Positions 22,318 through 34,763 are shown, counted from the first letter of the stretch. The stretch is DNA of 64,000 nucleotides from Pyrenula massariospora (GCA_021030905.1 JAGFMI010000003.1:2108001-2172000), one strand, 5' to 3'. A program made the numbers and translations. The notes: generated by a model not told the origin, from the letters alone.

Positions 22318-23008
22318 GTCCAACCCGCGAGAGAATTAAATCTTGGTTGGCGAGGATTCTCATCCCTCGAACGGCACAAATGAGTGCGGAATTCTTCGGG
22401 CGACTTCAGCACGCCAGATCGCCTGAGAAGGTGTCCTTGTAAAGCTTAACTAATTCCGCTACAAGCGCTACAAGAGTCCGCTTGTGTCCGCTTGAGCGAT
22501 AGAATAGGGTACCTTTAAGAAGTATCGGGTATCTGGAATTGATAAAGTCCTGCTAGAATAAGCCTAACGTGGCTGCGGCAGGTGCTCGAAGGCCTCATTA
22601 CTGTTTTCTGGCGGCTCTGTGCGCCTGTATCGTCGTACGCAATACATATTTCGTCACATGCTATACAGTTTAAATCGCACACGTGATTTATATGTATCTA
22701 ACTTTACTGATTTTCTATATGAATATATATTTCTACATTATATTTCACCTTCATCACTGTAATCATTGCATTGTGTGATATAAGGTGTAGATTATATATT
22801 GTGGATTATAGGATTTTACGATGTGGCAGACAATCTCCAGTTCCACGATTGGGAAGGGCCCTGTTCAGTTATGCCGAGGCATGTGATGGTGTTAAACCAC
22901 GAAAACATCTCGACAATGTCCACCTCACCATACACTTGACACTGATCTTGCTGAGAGACTTCCGGCGTTTATGACTTTGCATGCTATCTCAAAGAATCAA
23001 GGCTCAAA
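22318..23008. promoter_or_regulatory. divergent intergenic region with an AT-rich core
   Basis: It separates the NB-ARC-CHAT gene from the TMEM135-like gene and marks the change from accessory to conserved content. About 22660-22820 is visibly AT-rich (runs of TATATA-like sequence). No gene frame is supported. Confidence 0.45.
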
Positions 23009-24803
23009 ATGGCAGCTACGGCTTCTACAATCGAACCTATCATAAACAATGCTTTGCGATACACGATCAACACAACGGAGTATGCTGCACTCCACCGGCG
23101 AACACCAAAGACTTTACGAAAGCACGCTATAGATCCCGAAGCATATAAACAAACTGTAGGATCAAGAGATGAATATCACGCTGCGACTATCCGCGCCGCT
23201 GCTCGGATCTTCGTGGCTACGCAATCCGGATTAAAGCTATGGGACCTTATTCAAGACCGTATCCTCACCAGGGGAAAAGCAAAGCCGTGAGACAGCCTAA
23301 CCTACATATACTACAGATCTATCTAACTTACACCCAGAGCGCGACCAAAGATACCCGTCCTCAAGTCCCCTAGTTTTCGCCTTGCCCTTTCCCTATCCAC
23401 AATCCTCTACCTCCATCGCATGCTCCGCCGTTTCTTCCTTCGTCTCCGACTGCGCCTGCTCTCTGAAAAAGCTAATCGTCTCCGCGCTCGCTATCCACAC
23501 CTTTTTCGCGCCCTAACATCTCGCCTCACTCCGGCATTTGGAGCAAGCCTCGCGGGCGCAGCCTTGGGTATCTTTCCAGCGAGCCAATTGCGACTCACAA
23601 TTGCAATCTACGTTGTAGCTCGGTCGCTTGAATTTCTTTACAATGCATTGGTGAAGGAGGGCTGGTTCTCAAAGCAACCTTCATGGATGGGAAGCTGGTT
23701 ATTTTTTCCGCTCTCGTTTGGTCAGTTATTGCATGCCTTTGTCTTTGACAGAGACTGTTTTCCGACGGTAAGATGTGTTGTTTCCGGCCATCTAAAACTA
23801 GGAGAACTGACGAGTCTAGGAATTTGGAGATTTTATAATGAAGTACACACCCGAATATATCCAAAAGCGTCCCGCCAATGCCCCACCTACTCTCGTCTGG
23901 CCAACCCGCAACGAAATCGTCGACTCCCTCGCCGCCATGGCGTCCCTCAACTGGCCGTAAGCCTCTCCCACCTCCCTCTCCACCTCACACCCAAACTAAC
24001 ATCCTCATCTTAGACCCTTCATATCCCCCATCCTCCACCCCAAACACCCCGCCCCCCTCCCCCCACCCATCCCCCAAACCATCACCCCCATAACCTCCCG
24101 CGCCCACCCCTCCCACACCCACCTCTCCTGCGCCCTCATCCACCCCCACACCCCCTCCTGCCTCCAAGCCAGCCTCTCGCACCTCGCCCTCTCCACCCCC
24201 GCCCTCCTCCGCCTCTGGCTCCTCTTCACCCCCCTCCTCGCCGCTCCCCGCCTCCTCCGCTCCCATTCCCTATCCTCAGCCCCCGCCATCCTCGCCAAAA
24301 CCCTCTCCACTGCCACCCTCCCCCTCACCGCCTTCACCTCCCTCGCCATCGCCACCTCCTGGGCCAGCATCTGCGCCGCCCAGTCCCTCCTCCCCCGCCA
24401 CTTTCTCCCGAAATCCCGCTTCTTCCTCGGCGGGTTCGCGGGCGGGCTGGTGGGCGGGGCGTGCGTGCGCGGCGGGCCGATGGAGAAGGGCAACGCGCTG
24501 TACATGGCGAGGATGAGCGCGGATAGTCTGTGGAAGGTGGGGAGGAAGAGGGGGTGGTGGGGGAGGGGGGTGAGGTGGGGGGGAGGGGATGTGGCGGTGT
24601 TTGTGGTGGGGTTGGGGGTTTTGAATGCGGTGGGGGACGTGGGGGGGGAGGGGAGTGTGGATAGTGGGGCTGTGAGGTGGGTTGGGGGGGTTTTGAGGGG
24701 GGAGGGGGAAGTGGGGATGAAGGTGGAGAGGAAGGGTGGAAGGAGGGAAGAGGAGGGTGAATTGGAAGGTGGAGAGGGGGATGGAGAGAAGAAGGTTGTG
24801 TAG
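23009..24803 (+). CDS. TMEM135-like integral membrane protein
   Basis: Four exons (23009-23286, 23338-23767, 23820-23956, 24014-24803) with in-phase GT-AG introns of 51, 52 and 57 nt give 544 residues. The N-terminal part has LRYTINTTEYAALH and HAATIRAAARIFVA; the middle has TSRLTPAFGASLAG, LLHAFVFDRDCFP and a splice-restored GDFIMKYTPEYIQKRP; later come RFFLGGFAGGLVGG and DSLWKVGRKRGWW. This order matches the fungal proteins related to animal TMEM135, which is linked to peroxisomes and mitochondrial lipid handling. Several hydrophobic segments are evident. The last exon is odd in composition: strongly C-rich to about 24430 and strongly G-rich after it, so the C-terminal tail is mostly Gly, Val, Glu and Arg. 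Confidence 0.75.
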
Positions 24804-25058
24804 GTGGGAACGGCCGGGGGGGGAGCTGGTGTTTGAGCTCTTTGTCGTGGTAGCACGTTGGATGACGACTGTTTTGATACAGCTTGGCCACAGAACGAAA
24901 GGCCCTGTAATGAATTGCAGACAATGAAGTAATATACAGATAATTAATGATTTCAAACGCCTTTTGCGATGCAATGCGTCAATACAGCTTCTACATCGTT
25001 TTGATTTAAATTAACCCGCCACGTGGAAAAATGCCTTCCATTATTGATTTCCAAAAAT

Positions 25059-26260
25059 CTACTTGTCTGGCTTCTTTGCAAATTCGACGCGGAGAATAAG
25101 ATGCCGGTAGCCAACTATCAAGCAAATCAGTCAGTACTGAACTAATCGAGAAAATCATTGCAGAGAGAAAAGAGAAGGGGGAACTCGACGTACATCCGTC
25201 TAACTTGTCACAAGCCTTTGCCGCATCAGATCTGTCCACGAACGATATGAAGGCGAAGCCCTTTGCACGGCCGGTTTCCCGATCCTTGGCGAGGAAGACT
25301 CGAGTGACTTTCCCGAACCGTTCGAACATGTCGCGGAGTTCTGCTTCTTCGGCCAATTCAGACACCTGTGAACGGGGTCCATTAGCACGACAATCTGCGT
25401 TGGAAGAGTAAAAGCGGTGGTGGAGCGTACATTCGTAACCCTCAGCGTCGCCAAATCATCCCTCTCATACTTCCCGCCCCCCATCCTCTCCCCCGTCGCC
25501 GCCCCCCCTTTCCTCAAATGCGGCGGAACATAGCTGCTCCCCCCACCCCCACCCAACGCCCCGCCCACCGGCCTCGTATCATCCGCGCCGCCCCCCATCC
25601 CATCCGCCATCGGACCCAACCCGGGCGTCTCATCCCCGCCCTCCCCCATCGGCGCCATCGTCCCCTTGTACGGACACCGCGCCGTGAAATGCTCCTGCCC
25701 ACAGATCCGACACTTGACCTTCTTGTCCCGCAGCTGCTCCTTGACGCTCTGCTCCGCCGCGCTGCCCTTCTTCTCGCTCTCCTTGGCCTCGCTCTTCCAG
25801 TTCACGCTCGGCCGGAACACGATGTTCTCCGCGATCGAGGTTGTGTCCGACTGCGGGCCGGCGGATTTGCCTTTTTCGGCGCCGAACTTGGGCCAGGCGC
25901 GCCGCTCGGCGACGGCGGGGTTGACGCGCTCGGTTTTGACTGTTGTGCGGGTCTTGCGGGTGATGCGGGCGCGGGTGCCGTCGTCGTTGAGCCGGTAGAA
26001 GATGGTGGTCTTGGTGCCGTCTTTGGCGGTGGTGGTTACCGGTGGGGGGAGGGCGGTGGGGTCGTCGGTCTCGAAATCGTCGGCCCAGTCAGGGCGACTG
26101 TAAAATAATTGTTAGTGGTTATGAAAGGGGGTTTTGCGAAAAACGAGTTTTAGAGCAGGGCAATAGGGATCAAGAAGGAGGTGGCAATCGGATTGTGATA
26201 GGCAACGGAAGTGTGTGCGGAAGATCGAGATGTGACGGCTTACCCTGCTGATTTGGACAT
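25059..26260 (-). CDS. TIF35: eukaryotic translation initiation factor 3 subunit G
   Basis: Four exons (26260-26244, 26097-25431, 25365-25194, 25114-25059) give 303 residues, close to the usual eIF3g size. The 17-nt first exon encodes MSKSAG and joins to RPDWADDFE. Further on are [14 protein letters not shown], a zinc-knuckle-like [17 protein letters not shown], a Gly-rich linker ending YVPPHLRKG, and a C-terminal RRM with RNP2 LRVTNV and RNP1 KGFAFISF; the protein ends [11 protein letters not shown]. eIF3g is part of the eIF3 complex that loads the 43S ribosome and helps scanning and re-initiation in the cytoplasm. The two halves of the RRM lie on three exons. The codons switch from C-rich to G-rich on the + strand near 25850. 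Confidence 0.93.
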
Positions 26261-26810
26261 ATTTGTTGTTGGAGAATGACTTCTAATGATTTTCAGTGCG
26301 TGTATTCTGGTTTGACAATTGATGACCTTTGATTTGGAGAAGATAAGGAAATTCGGCTCGGCGGCGTGGGATTTTGATATCTAAAGAAGTTCGCCGCACA
26401 CATTTACAAATCGGGCTTAGTCAATTTCGCGCTCCGTCCAGAAGATGAAGATGACTCAAATTCTATAATTCAGCCTTGATGCAAATGTCGTAGACTTTTT
26501 GACTGACTGTCGGTATAACTAGAAAGGGATGAATAAATTCCAAACCATGTCTCCTAATTGTGCTGATAGGGAATTCCAGAGGCATACAGGCTGTTTTGGT
26601 CATGCGAGCTAGCTGTATTTCTACAGGCCATTGACTTGAAGGTTGCGAGGTCTCCTACACTGTTCAACCTCACATGGAATTCAAATTATATATCTTATCA
26701 GTGAGATAAAATCCTATAGCTTGTTCTATTGCGAAACCTATCCTAATCCTTGCTGAAGATGTTGGTCGATTAGTATATTCCGATCCCGGAAAATGTTTCG
26801 TGTAACATCC
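26261..26810. other. intergenic, no gene seen
   Basis: Upstream region of the eIF3g gene and 3' flank of the next minus-strand gene. It is AT-richer than its neighbours and no frame is supported. Confidence 0.5.
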
Positions 26811-27907
26811 TTAGTCTCTCTTACCAGTCGCATACCCTCCATACCCGTACCCACCATATCCCCCTAGTCCCCCATTCACCCTTCCCACCCCCAGTAACCC
26901 CTCTCTATCCCTCCCCCTCTTCCCCAGTTTCCCCCTTTCATATATCAATACCGCTAATCCTCCTGCCCCAGCGCATGCCGCACAAGCAAAGAAGCTCAAG
27001 AGCGCGAACCCTAGCCCATGCTCCGTGACTTTTGTGACCGGCCTGCCAACCATTCCAGGAAGGACAGACCCATCGATCCAGCCGAGGTTGAACGTAAAGG
27101 TCAGAGGCTCGAGGCGAATTATTTTGGAGCCCATAGATGGAGTAGAGGAAGTAAGATTAGGGACGGAGTAGGCAGTTCCTGCGATTATGCTGAGAGGACT
27201 ATTTGGGCTAAGTTTTGGTTGCGAGACGGAGTCAGAGGAAGGCATCGGAGCTGTGTGTATGAGCGTGTTGACTTGGGTGTGGATATGGAGATGGCTAAGT
27301 TGTAAGGTGCCTTGGAGGGCAATTGTAAGAGGTGTCCATTGCGGAGAAACGTCACTATCGCCGAAGCTGCTTTGGAGTGTAGAAGAAGAGGAGAGTGGAA
27401 CAGAGGGCAAGCGGCACGTCAAGGGTACATCGTCATGGGTGTAGAACTCGAGGAGATGATAGAGCTCGTCTGAGAGGGAGTCAATTGTGCAGAGGAGGGT
27501 TGTAGGATTATTGAAGGGGAGTGCGAGGGGAAGCTGTGTCTCATTGCAGGTCGGAAAGGGGATCCATTGAAGAGAACCGGCAGCGTCTTGGATCTGATTG
27601 TCTTGGTCAATTGGCTGACAAGGAGAAAAGGATAGGAGCATGGTGTGGATTTAAGGGATACGTACGTGTTCGCCGGTGTCTCTGAAAGAACGTCAGTATC
27701 CAACATGTCAGACCATCATAGCATAAGGGCTGAGACTGACATTGTCCTGTTGAGACAGGTCACTGGCACAAGATCACCTTTGCGCCAACCCTGCCGTGGA
27801 CCGACTAGCGGAACTTCGTCAGCTGCAATCACAAGGGCTGTGAAGATAAAGTTTAAAACGCTGAGCGTATAGCGGAAGCACCAGAGCTGTCGCAGCATTC
27901 TGCACAT
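26811..27907 (-). CDS. type I membrane protein of unknown function
   Basis: Exons 27907-27741, 27666-27681 (a 16-nt microexon) and 27614-26811 give 328 residues; the introns are 59 and 51 nt. A signal peptide is visible (FRYTLSVLNFIFTALVIAADE), then a long luminal or extracellular part with LQWIPFPTCNET, LLCTIDSLSDELYHLLEFY and a CRLP block, and one membrane segment near the end (ALLSFFACAACAGAGGLAVLIY) followed by a basic, Gly/Tyr-rich cytosolic tail. The pattern matches a conserved fungal secretory-pathway protein without a known role. An alternative ATG lies at 27898. The microexon is needed to keep NRT in phase with DTGEHPIDQ. Confidence 0.7.
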
Positions 27908-28254
27908 GCATTACGTGAGCAAAGTCATGATATCAGAGTCCATCGCCGCAAAATTGAAGATTATTACAACCTCCGCTGGACAAATCTCCGCAGGCGAAAT
28001 TCCTTGGCAGGTGATGTCCGTCCGAAAGACTCTATAGCTACGAGCAGCATGTTTACATGAGGCGATTTCATTCCTATAAAAATTCTCATTGCTTCCTAGA
28101 TTGTGTTTTCGTAAACATGGACAGTACACTTTAACTTGTCATGACCAAGTTCCCAGGGGAGTGCCAATCCCTTCAAAACATGAAATTTTGAAAATGTCGC
28201 TATTTGACGCCATTCATGCTTGCCAAACCGAATATGCTGCTTCCAAGAAGAATT
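27908..28254. other. short intergenic stretch
   Basis: Between two minus-strand genes. Small plus-strand frames here have no recognisable features. Confidence 0.5.
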
Positions 28255-31045
28255 TTATCGAAAAGATAGCCCAGAAAAAGTTTTGCGGTCAGCCAGGTTC
28301 GTTGTGAAATCAAAGATGCCTCTGATCGTTCCAAAGTAGCTGGATCCAGTCAGTACTGGTCAAGGGGAAAGCCGTCAAGAGACTTACAGTTGTCGCCCGT
28401 CTGGGCTCCAGCCAACACCTGTTGTGCCGGGGCCGACAGTATCCTCGCCATTCTGTCCCGGCCCTGGGCCAAAGCGTCTCAAAACTCTCTCCAGTGCTTC
28501 CCCTGCTGCCCAGTTCCCATTTGCGTCTCTAAAATCTGTATCAGCAGTTCTTTGCATCATCATTCGCGTAAGTCGTAAGCTCTGGTGTGTATCGCCGCTA
28601 GACGCATTGATCCCGGAGATGCTCCGTGGCCGTGAGAGCGACGATCGCTGCGCTCTTTGCCGCATATAATCCATAGTGGACGGATGATAGCGTAAGGAAG
28701 ACGGTTGAGCAGAGGAAACCTCATTGTCACGACCAGACGACAGGCGGCTCTGTCGTTCATGATCAAGAACTGATAGATCGCCAGGAGTGGGAATTCTCGG
28801 CGGTGGTAGCTCAGGTGTCAAATCCCGTTGCGTAGATGATTGTGGGTTCAGAGACGAGCTAGTTGTTGGAAGGGTTGATGTACGGGCAGTAGTCGCGCCA
28901 GCGCTCGGAGAGGGCTGACGGTACCGTTGTGCAGATAGTAACCGGTTGAGCTGTGCGTGAATCTCATTTTGAGTTTCGTCAGCTGGACTTGAACGTCGTG
29001 ATGCTTCTATAGCGGACCGAATTACATCCCACTCCTCAGTGGGGATATTCGAGGGCCGAGATAGCTGTCCTTCGTCGGTCATGGATGAGGTTCTTGGAGT
29101 ATTCTCTCTGTCATTCGTCCTAGAGCCATGGGTGCCAATACGAGAGGGAGAAGCAGACAATCTCATTGAGGGATTTGTAAGCGGCGCTAGATTAGAGGTT
29201 GAATTGCTGCCTGTGGTACTATTCTGTGACAAGATGACAGAGCTTCGTCGCCGCGGCTGAAACGTACGGTCCAGAGGGTCAGCATGGGAGGTTGAGCTAC
29301 CTGGAAGTGGGGTATCCATATTCCGCATGATTCTTCGAAACATATCAGCACGGCTTCCTGGGCCATGATTATCTTCCTCTGCAAGTGAAGAGCGTACTCG
29401 TGGCGTTGACGTATAATTGATGCTATAGGGAGGTACAGTTCGCCCAGTCTGCAATAGACTTTCTACCTCTTCATATGGTGACCTACTCCCAAGTGAAGCA
29501 AGAACCTGTCTCTCGCGTTCTGAATCTCTTTCTAACTCCCGATCAGTGTAGCGTTCATCCGCCGCGGCCTGGACTTGAGATCGATAGGATCGAGCCCTTG
29601 CCCTAACATCCCGACGTAGCCTTCTCCGATGGGCTGTAGCGTCTCTGTCAAGGGATGATTCTGCGCTGTTGGGATCATTTAAGAAGCTAGGCAGCATTCC
29701 ATACTGGAAGCCTGCCCTAGCTTCAGAATCCATGGTCTTGATGTATGGATCCGTCACATCCTCCACATCCAATCTTTCCACATCATCTGCATTGCTCTCA
29801 AGATGGAGAGGCTGACGCCGCAAAAATGCCTGTCGTACATCTGCTATCCCTGCACGACCATTTTCTTCGGCCCATGCTAGCATATCCCATGGACTCGGGG
29901 AAAAAGCCATTGAGCGCACTGCCCCTCCATGCTCATAGAGCCTGGAAGATCTGAAAGTGCATAAACAAGCAGCTTGAACGTCATTATCCGGGCTCATAGT
30001 CGACAATGCTGTCATGTCGTAAACGATGATCTTCCCAAGCTGGGACCCAATGGCACACAGATGCCCGGAGGGTGAGAACGCTATCGAGAAGAAATGGTTT
30101 TTGCTATCGCTCGAAGCATCCGCGAAATCCCTTTCGTCAGGGTGAGCTGGTGAAGCTACAAGTTCCCATCGGAAATTGTCCATGGGCTGGCCATCGTGAT
30201 ATGCAGGCTTTCCCAAGACTAACTGTCGGCGATAGAAGTAGAGCGTATTTGTGTCACCAACCGCGATAAGATATTCTGAATTTGGGGAAATCATCGCGTA
30301 GTTCATTGGTGAAGGGTGGCTCAGATCAGCGATTACCTCTTGGCGGTGTAGAGAGTATAGCTTCACGGTGTGATCATTGTTGCTGTTGAGTCAGATCAAC
30401 ATTCCACAATAGGACGGAGAACTCACCATAATACAACGACTGGTTCATCGATGCTTGTGTCATTGGTGCTCGAGAGCTTGTGTATGGTAACGGAATTGAC
30501 GATATCTTTCCCGATCTCTTGTAATATCGCATCAGGAAATGTATCTGAGCTTGAGACAACGCTGGGGCCAGAAGACTGGCTTGGAGGATGTTGGGTGGTG
30601 ATAGGGACATTATCGACGTCAAGATATGTCGGTTCTGGTTTCCAGCTAAGTTGGACAAAAGCACACTCTCCTGCAGTCTCTCCGCCAGCTGCGATCCATC
30701 CTAAGCCAGACGAAAGGCATCTAAGAGAAAACGGTAAGGTGACTAGGAGACGGGTTCGTTGCGTGGGAATGTGAAGACAGTAGATATCGATATCGGAACC
30801 GTAGAATATCCAATCCTTTTCGACAGTGCTTATCAGATGTCGAAGCTGAGGGTGGCTAGATTACAATTAGAATCGCAAAAGCTAAAGGCGCCTTATCAGC
30901 ATAACGTACAAGCTCGGAATGGCGATCGGGTAGAATTTGCGATTTGCAGAGGTTATGAGTGAATCTGAGGGATTGAAGCTGGACCGGTTAGTGATCGAAA
31001 GTAGGTACGAATGCGATCATCTTACAGAGAAGTATCAATTGTCAT
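28255..31045 (-). CDS. DUF2415 WD40-repeat protein
   Basis: Five exons (31045-31026, 30978-30910, 30855-30427, 30382-28388, 28339-28255) give 865 residues, with introns of 44-54 nt. The N-terminal half is a WD40-like propeller: FHPQLRHLIS, then NNDHTVKLYSL, MNYAMISPNSEYLIAVGD and FSIAFSPSGHLCAIGS. The DUF2415 signature follows as GGAVRSMAFSPSPWDMLAWAEE (the DLLAW-type motif, here DMLAW). The middle is long, Ser/Arg-rich and probably disordered, and the C terminus returns to the propeller (GVGWSPDGRQLYFGT) and ends near DRKTF. The family is fungal and poorly studied. It is divergent to the mitochondrial Hsp70 gene across 548 nt. Confidence 0.85.
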
Positions 31046-31593
31046 TGTGAGAAATCCTCAGCGGGACGTCGAAGCATTGTTTGAAAGATGGTGAGGCAGA
31101 ATGACGGATTCCGCGCGAATTTCGTGATATGGAAGTACAAGCCCACCAATGAAGGGGTTTGAAACAGGGAAAGGACGTCAAGACTCGTCAAAAAGTCGTT
31201 GAAGGTCGGAAGCGAAGAGTCGAGGGATGATGTAGGTGTTCGATAGATGGCAGTGAGGGAGTGTTGCATTGACGTAGGCGGAGCTTCGGGCATGGCTTCG
31301 CGGCGTTCGCCTTTGTTTGGTGCGGGCCTTAATGCCACACACCTGATTCGAGGGGATCTGCTCATTGCCACGTTATTTCCACCCCCGCCACAGCTCCGAA
31401 AACTCGTCTGATTGACTAACCGCCTGAGGTTTAGATCCTTTTCCATGCGCTTCTCTAACCTCTTCGCTCATCATCACTCGATTTTTTTGCCCGAATCTTT
31501 TGTCTCCAACATACTAGTCTTTCCCTCTTCCACCTCCACATTACTCGTTGAAGACACCAGTCTCTACTTGTACTTCTCTTGAGCGCCTTCAGA
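31046..31593. promoter_or_regulatory. bidirectional promoter of the DUF2415 and SSC1 genes
   Basis: Both genes start at its edges. The SSC1 side is pyrimidine-rich (about 31470-31570), typical of strongly expressed fungal genes. I looked for heat-shock elements (alternating nGAAn) and found no convincing array. Confidence 0.4.
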
Positions 31594-33817
31594 ATGCTGT
31601 CCTCACGGCTGATGAGAGCTGTTCGTATTCCAATCCTTTGCTCCTTGGATTCTTGCTAAATTTTCAATGTAGCTTCCCCGGAGCTCTCCTGTATCCAAAT
31701 TATCTAGCAACATTAGAGCGCCTTCAAGCTCATTATTTGCTCGCTATGCTTCAACAGAGTCACCGTCCTCGGCCGAGGGTAAGAAGATCAAAGGTCAAGT
31801 TATAGGCATTGATTTAGGTGCGTACCCGTCGGGCCGTCTTCACCACTTACCATTCCACATGCTAATGACATGAAAGGGACAACAAACTCGGCGGTGGCGA
31901 TGATGGAGGGCAAGCAACCGAAGATAATAGAAAATACGGAAGGTAAACATGCTCTTCACACTGCTTTCCACATCTCTCCGACTAACATTTGGTAAAGGCG
32001 CGAGAACAACACCATCTGTCGTCGCGTTCGCTCAAGATGGTGAGCGCTTGGTTGGTATATCCGCCAAACGGCAGGCTGTCGTCAATCCTGAGAACACTCT
32101 TTTTGCCACCAAACGTCTGATCGGCCGCAAGTACTCGGATCCAGAATGTCAACGAGATATCAAGGAGGTGCCTTACAAGATCGTCCAGCATACCAACGGC
32201 GATGCCTGGCTAGAAGCCCGCGGACAAAAATACTCACCTTCGCAAATTGGAGGTTTTGTTCTGCAGAAGATGAAGGAAACGGCCGAGTCACATCTAGGCA
32301 GAAGCGTGCGAGATGCAGTGGTAACCGTTCCCGCATACTTCAACGACCAGCAACGACAAGCCACAAAAGATGCTGGCCAGATCGCTGGGCTTGAGGTGCA
32401 CAGAGTCGTCAACGAGCCAACCGCTGCAGCTCTCGCCTACGGTTTTGAGAAACAAAATGATCGCGTGATTGCCGTGTACGACTTGGGTGGTGGTACATTC
32501 GATATTTCAATACTGGAGATCCAGAGCGGTGTCTTTGAGGTCAAATCCACCAATGGTGACACCCACTTAGGTGGTGAAGATTTCGATATTGCGCTTGTGC
32601 GCCACTTGGTCCAACAATTCAAGAAAGAGTCTGGTATTGATCTTTCCAACGACCGCATGGCCATTCAACGTATTAGGGAAGCAGCTGAGAAAGCCAAGAT
32701 CGAACTTAGTTCGTCCCTTCAAACCGATATTAATCTCCCCTTTATTACTGCCGACGCCTCCGGACCCAAACACATTAACTCAAAGCTTTCAAGATCACAA
32801 CTTGAAAGCCTTGTCGAGCCTCTCATTAAGCGCACGATCGAGCCTGTACGAAAAGCTCTCAAGGATGCAAATCTACAATCAAAAGATATTCAAGAAGTCA
32901 TTCTAGTCGGTGGCATGACACGTATGCCAAAGGTCACACAAAGTGTTAAGGAGCTATTTGGTCGCGAACCTGCCAAGTCGGTCAACCCCGATGAGGCCGT
33001 GGCGATGGGTGCTGCCATTCAGGGTGGTGTACTGGCTGGTGAGACCACAGACATTCTATTACTCGATGTGACACCATTGTCACTTGGTATCGAAACGCTT
33101 GGCGGCGTATTTACTCGTCTCATCAACCGTAACACTACTATCCCCACCAAGAAGTCGCAGGTATTCTCGACGGCAGCCGACTACCAGACAGCAGTTGAGA
33201 TCAAGGTTTATCAAGGTGAACGAGAGCTTGTCCGAGACAACAAATTGTTGGGCAACTTCCAGCTTGTCGGGATTCCACCAGCACACCGGGGTGTTCCTCA
33301 AGTTGAAGTCACGTTTGACATTGATGCTGACTCGATTGTCCACGTACATGCGAAGGATAAATCCACAAACAAGGATCAATCAATCACCATTGCTTCTGGC
33401 TCTGGTCTTTCAGAGTCTGAGATCCAGAACATGGTAGATGACGCAGAGAAATACGGCGCTCAAGACAAGGAACGGAAGGCTGCAATTGAAGCTGCCAACC
33501 GTGCTGATAGTGTGCTGAACGATACCGAAAAGGCCCTTAAGGAGTTCGAAGACAAGCTTGACAAGACCGAAGCAGACTCAATTCGGGAGAAGATCACAAG
33601 TCTCCGAGAATTTGTGGCTAAGAACCAGAGTGGAGAAGGCACCGCCACTGCAGAAGAGATGAAGGCTAAGATTGATGAGCTTCAAACTTCAGCTTTGACA
33701 CTCTTCGACAAGATGCATAAAGCCCGTGCCGAAGAAGGTCAAGCTCCTCCCTCCGGCGATCAGGCACCACCCAGTGGTGACCAGCCTCCGAGCGGAGAAG
33801 GCGAGAAGAAACCCTGA
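31594..33817 (+). CDS. SSC1: mitochondrial Hsp70
   Basis: Exons 31594-31620, 31673-31817, 31877-31942 and 31998-33817 give 685 residues. The spliced N terminus, [19 protein letters not shown], is a basic, Ser-rich mitochondrial presequence. The nucleotide-binding domain starts [16 protein letters not shown], with both early splice sites inside it, and has [25 protein letters not shown] and [15 protein letters not shown]. The substrate-binding domain follows, and the C terminus carries PPSGD repeats rather than the EEVD end of cytosolic Hsp70. Ssc1 pulls precursor proteins through the TIM23 channel and folds them in the matrix; TIM21, another TIM23-linked part, is encoded at 52.2 kb. Introns are 52, 59 and 55 nt. 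Confidence 0.96.
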
Positions 33818-34763
33818 AAAGAAGTGATATCACCACCGAAGCATTTTCTGCGGCGTCCGGCGATCGGAAAAGCTCGAGAATGTGGCAGCGTTTTCTTTTC
33901 AGCAATTTCCATCCAACTCAGCTAAACACACCTCTACAAGCATCTCAGGCCTGGTTCTAGTCTAGTCACCGAAGTTCCTACTATCTCATCAGCCATCGTC
34001 CTGTCACCAGCCGCCCCTTGTATTATCAGCAGAATGACACTGCTCGCCTTCTACGCTTGTCTTCCTACCAACCTCACTATGACCTCGATCCCTGGTGGTG
34101 GTGTTTAGAATCTCATCATTGAATCTCTTATGGAACATGGCATGATGAGACGGTCTTTTAATTCTCGTCTCATTTCTTTTGTCAATATGTATGTAATCAA
34201 TACCTTACCTCTTCAGCCAGTCATGGGGAAGCCAGATACGCAAGAGGATAGCTCGAGTCGAAATAGATGGAAATTCTCCTCTCAATTCATGATCTTAGTC
34301 GTGAGATGTAACGATATTTCACTTTGCTCTGCCATGACTCTGCGTGTCGAAGGATTCCTCGTGCAGATCAGCCTCTACGTCATCCTCCTTATTCCCTGTC
34401 TTTGGTTGCTTGCATCTAACAACATCCTATCCGCGTAGGTGTGGGAATCTCCAATGATACTTGCCGGTGTTCTACCAGATGCTTATAAACTCTTTCTATT
34501 TCCTTTCTGAACGCCAAGTCGCTTCCAATCTTATAATTGACAATACCCAAATCACTCACCCACAGAATCATTTCAACTCTGGAAAATATTAACAACGCCT
34601 ACCTATCCAGCCTTGCAAGTGATTTTCCTCTCCCCTTTCCACCCAATTCTCCAAATCTTCACACCGCTCCCATCATCGCTACACCACACCCCCATAACTA
34701 ACAACCAAACCATCTCAAAACATCACTTACCATCCACACAGCCTCCCAAAATCCCGCTGCATC
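33818..34763. other. SSC1 3' region and intergenic, no gene seen
   Basis: The left part is probably the SSC1 3' UTR. A plus frame at 34130-34438 has no family likeness. The right part is C-rich and forms the upstream region of the next small gene. Confidence 0.45.

Noticed and set aside
24005-24974. Three long minus-strand frames (up to 283 codons)
   Set aside because: They are Pro-, Ser-, Gly- or Arg-rich shadows produced by the C-rich/G-rich last exon of the TMEM135-like gene; that gene has family motifs across introns and they have none.
31046-31593. Heat-shock elements upstream of SSC1
   Set aside because: No run of three alternating nGAAn units could be found by eye.
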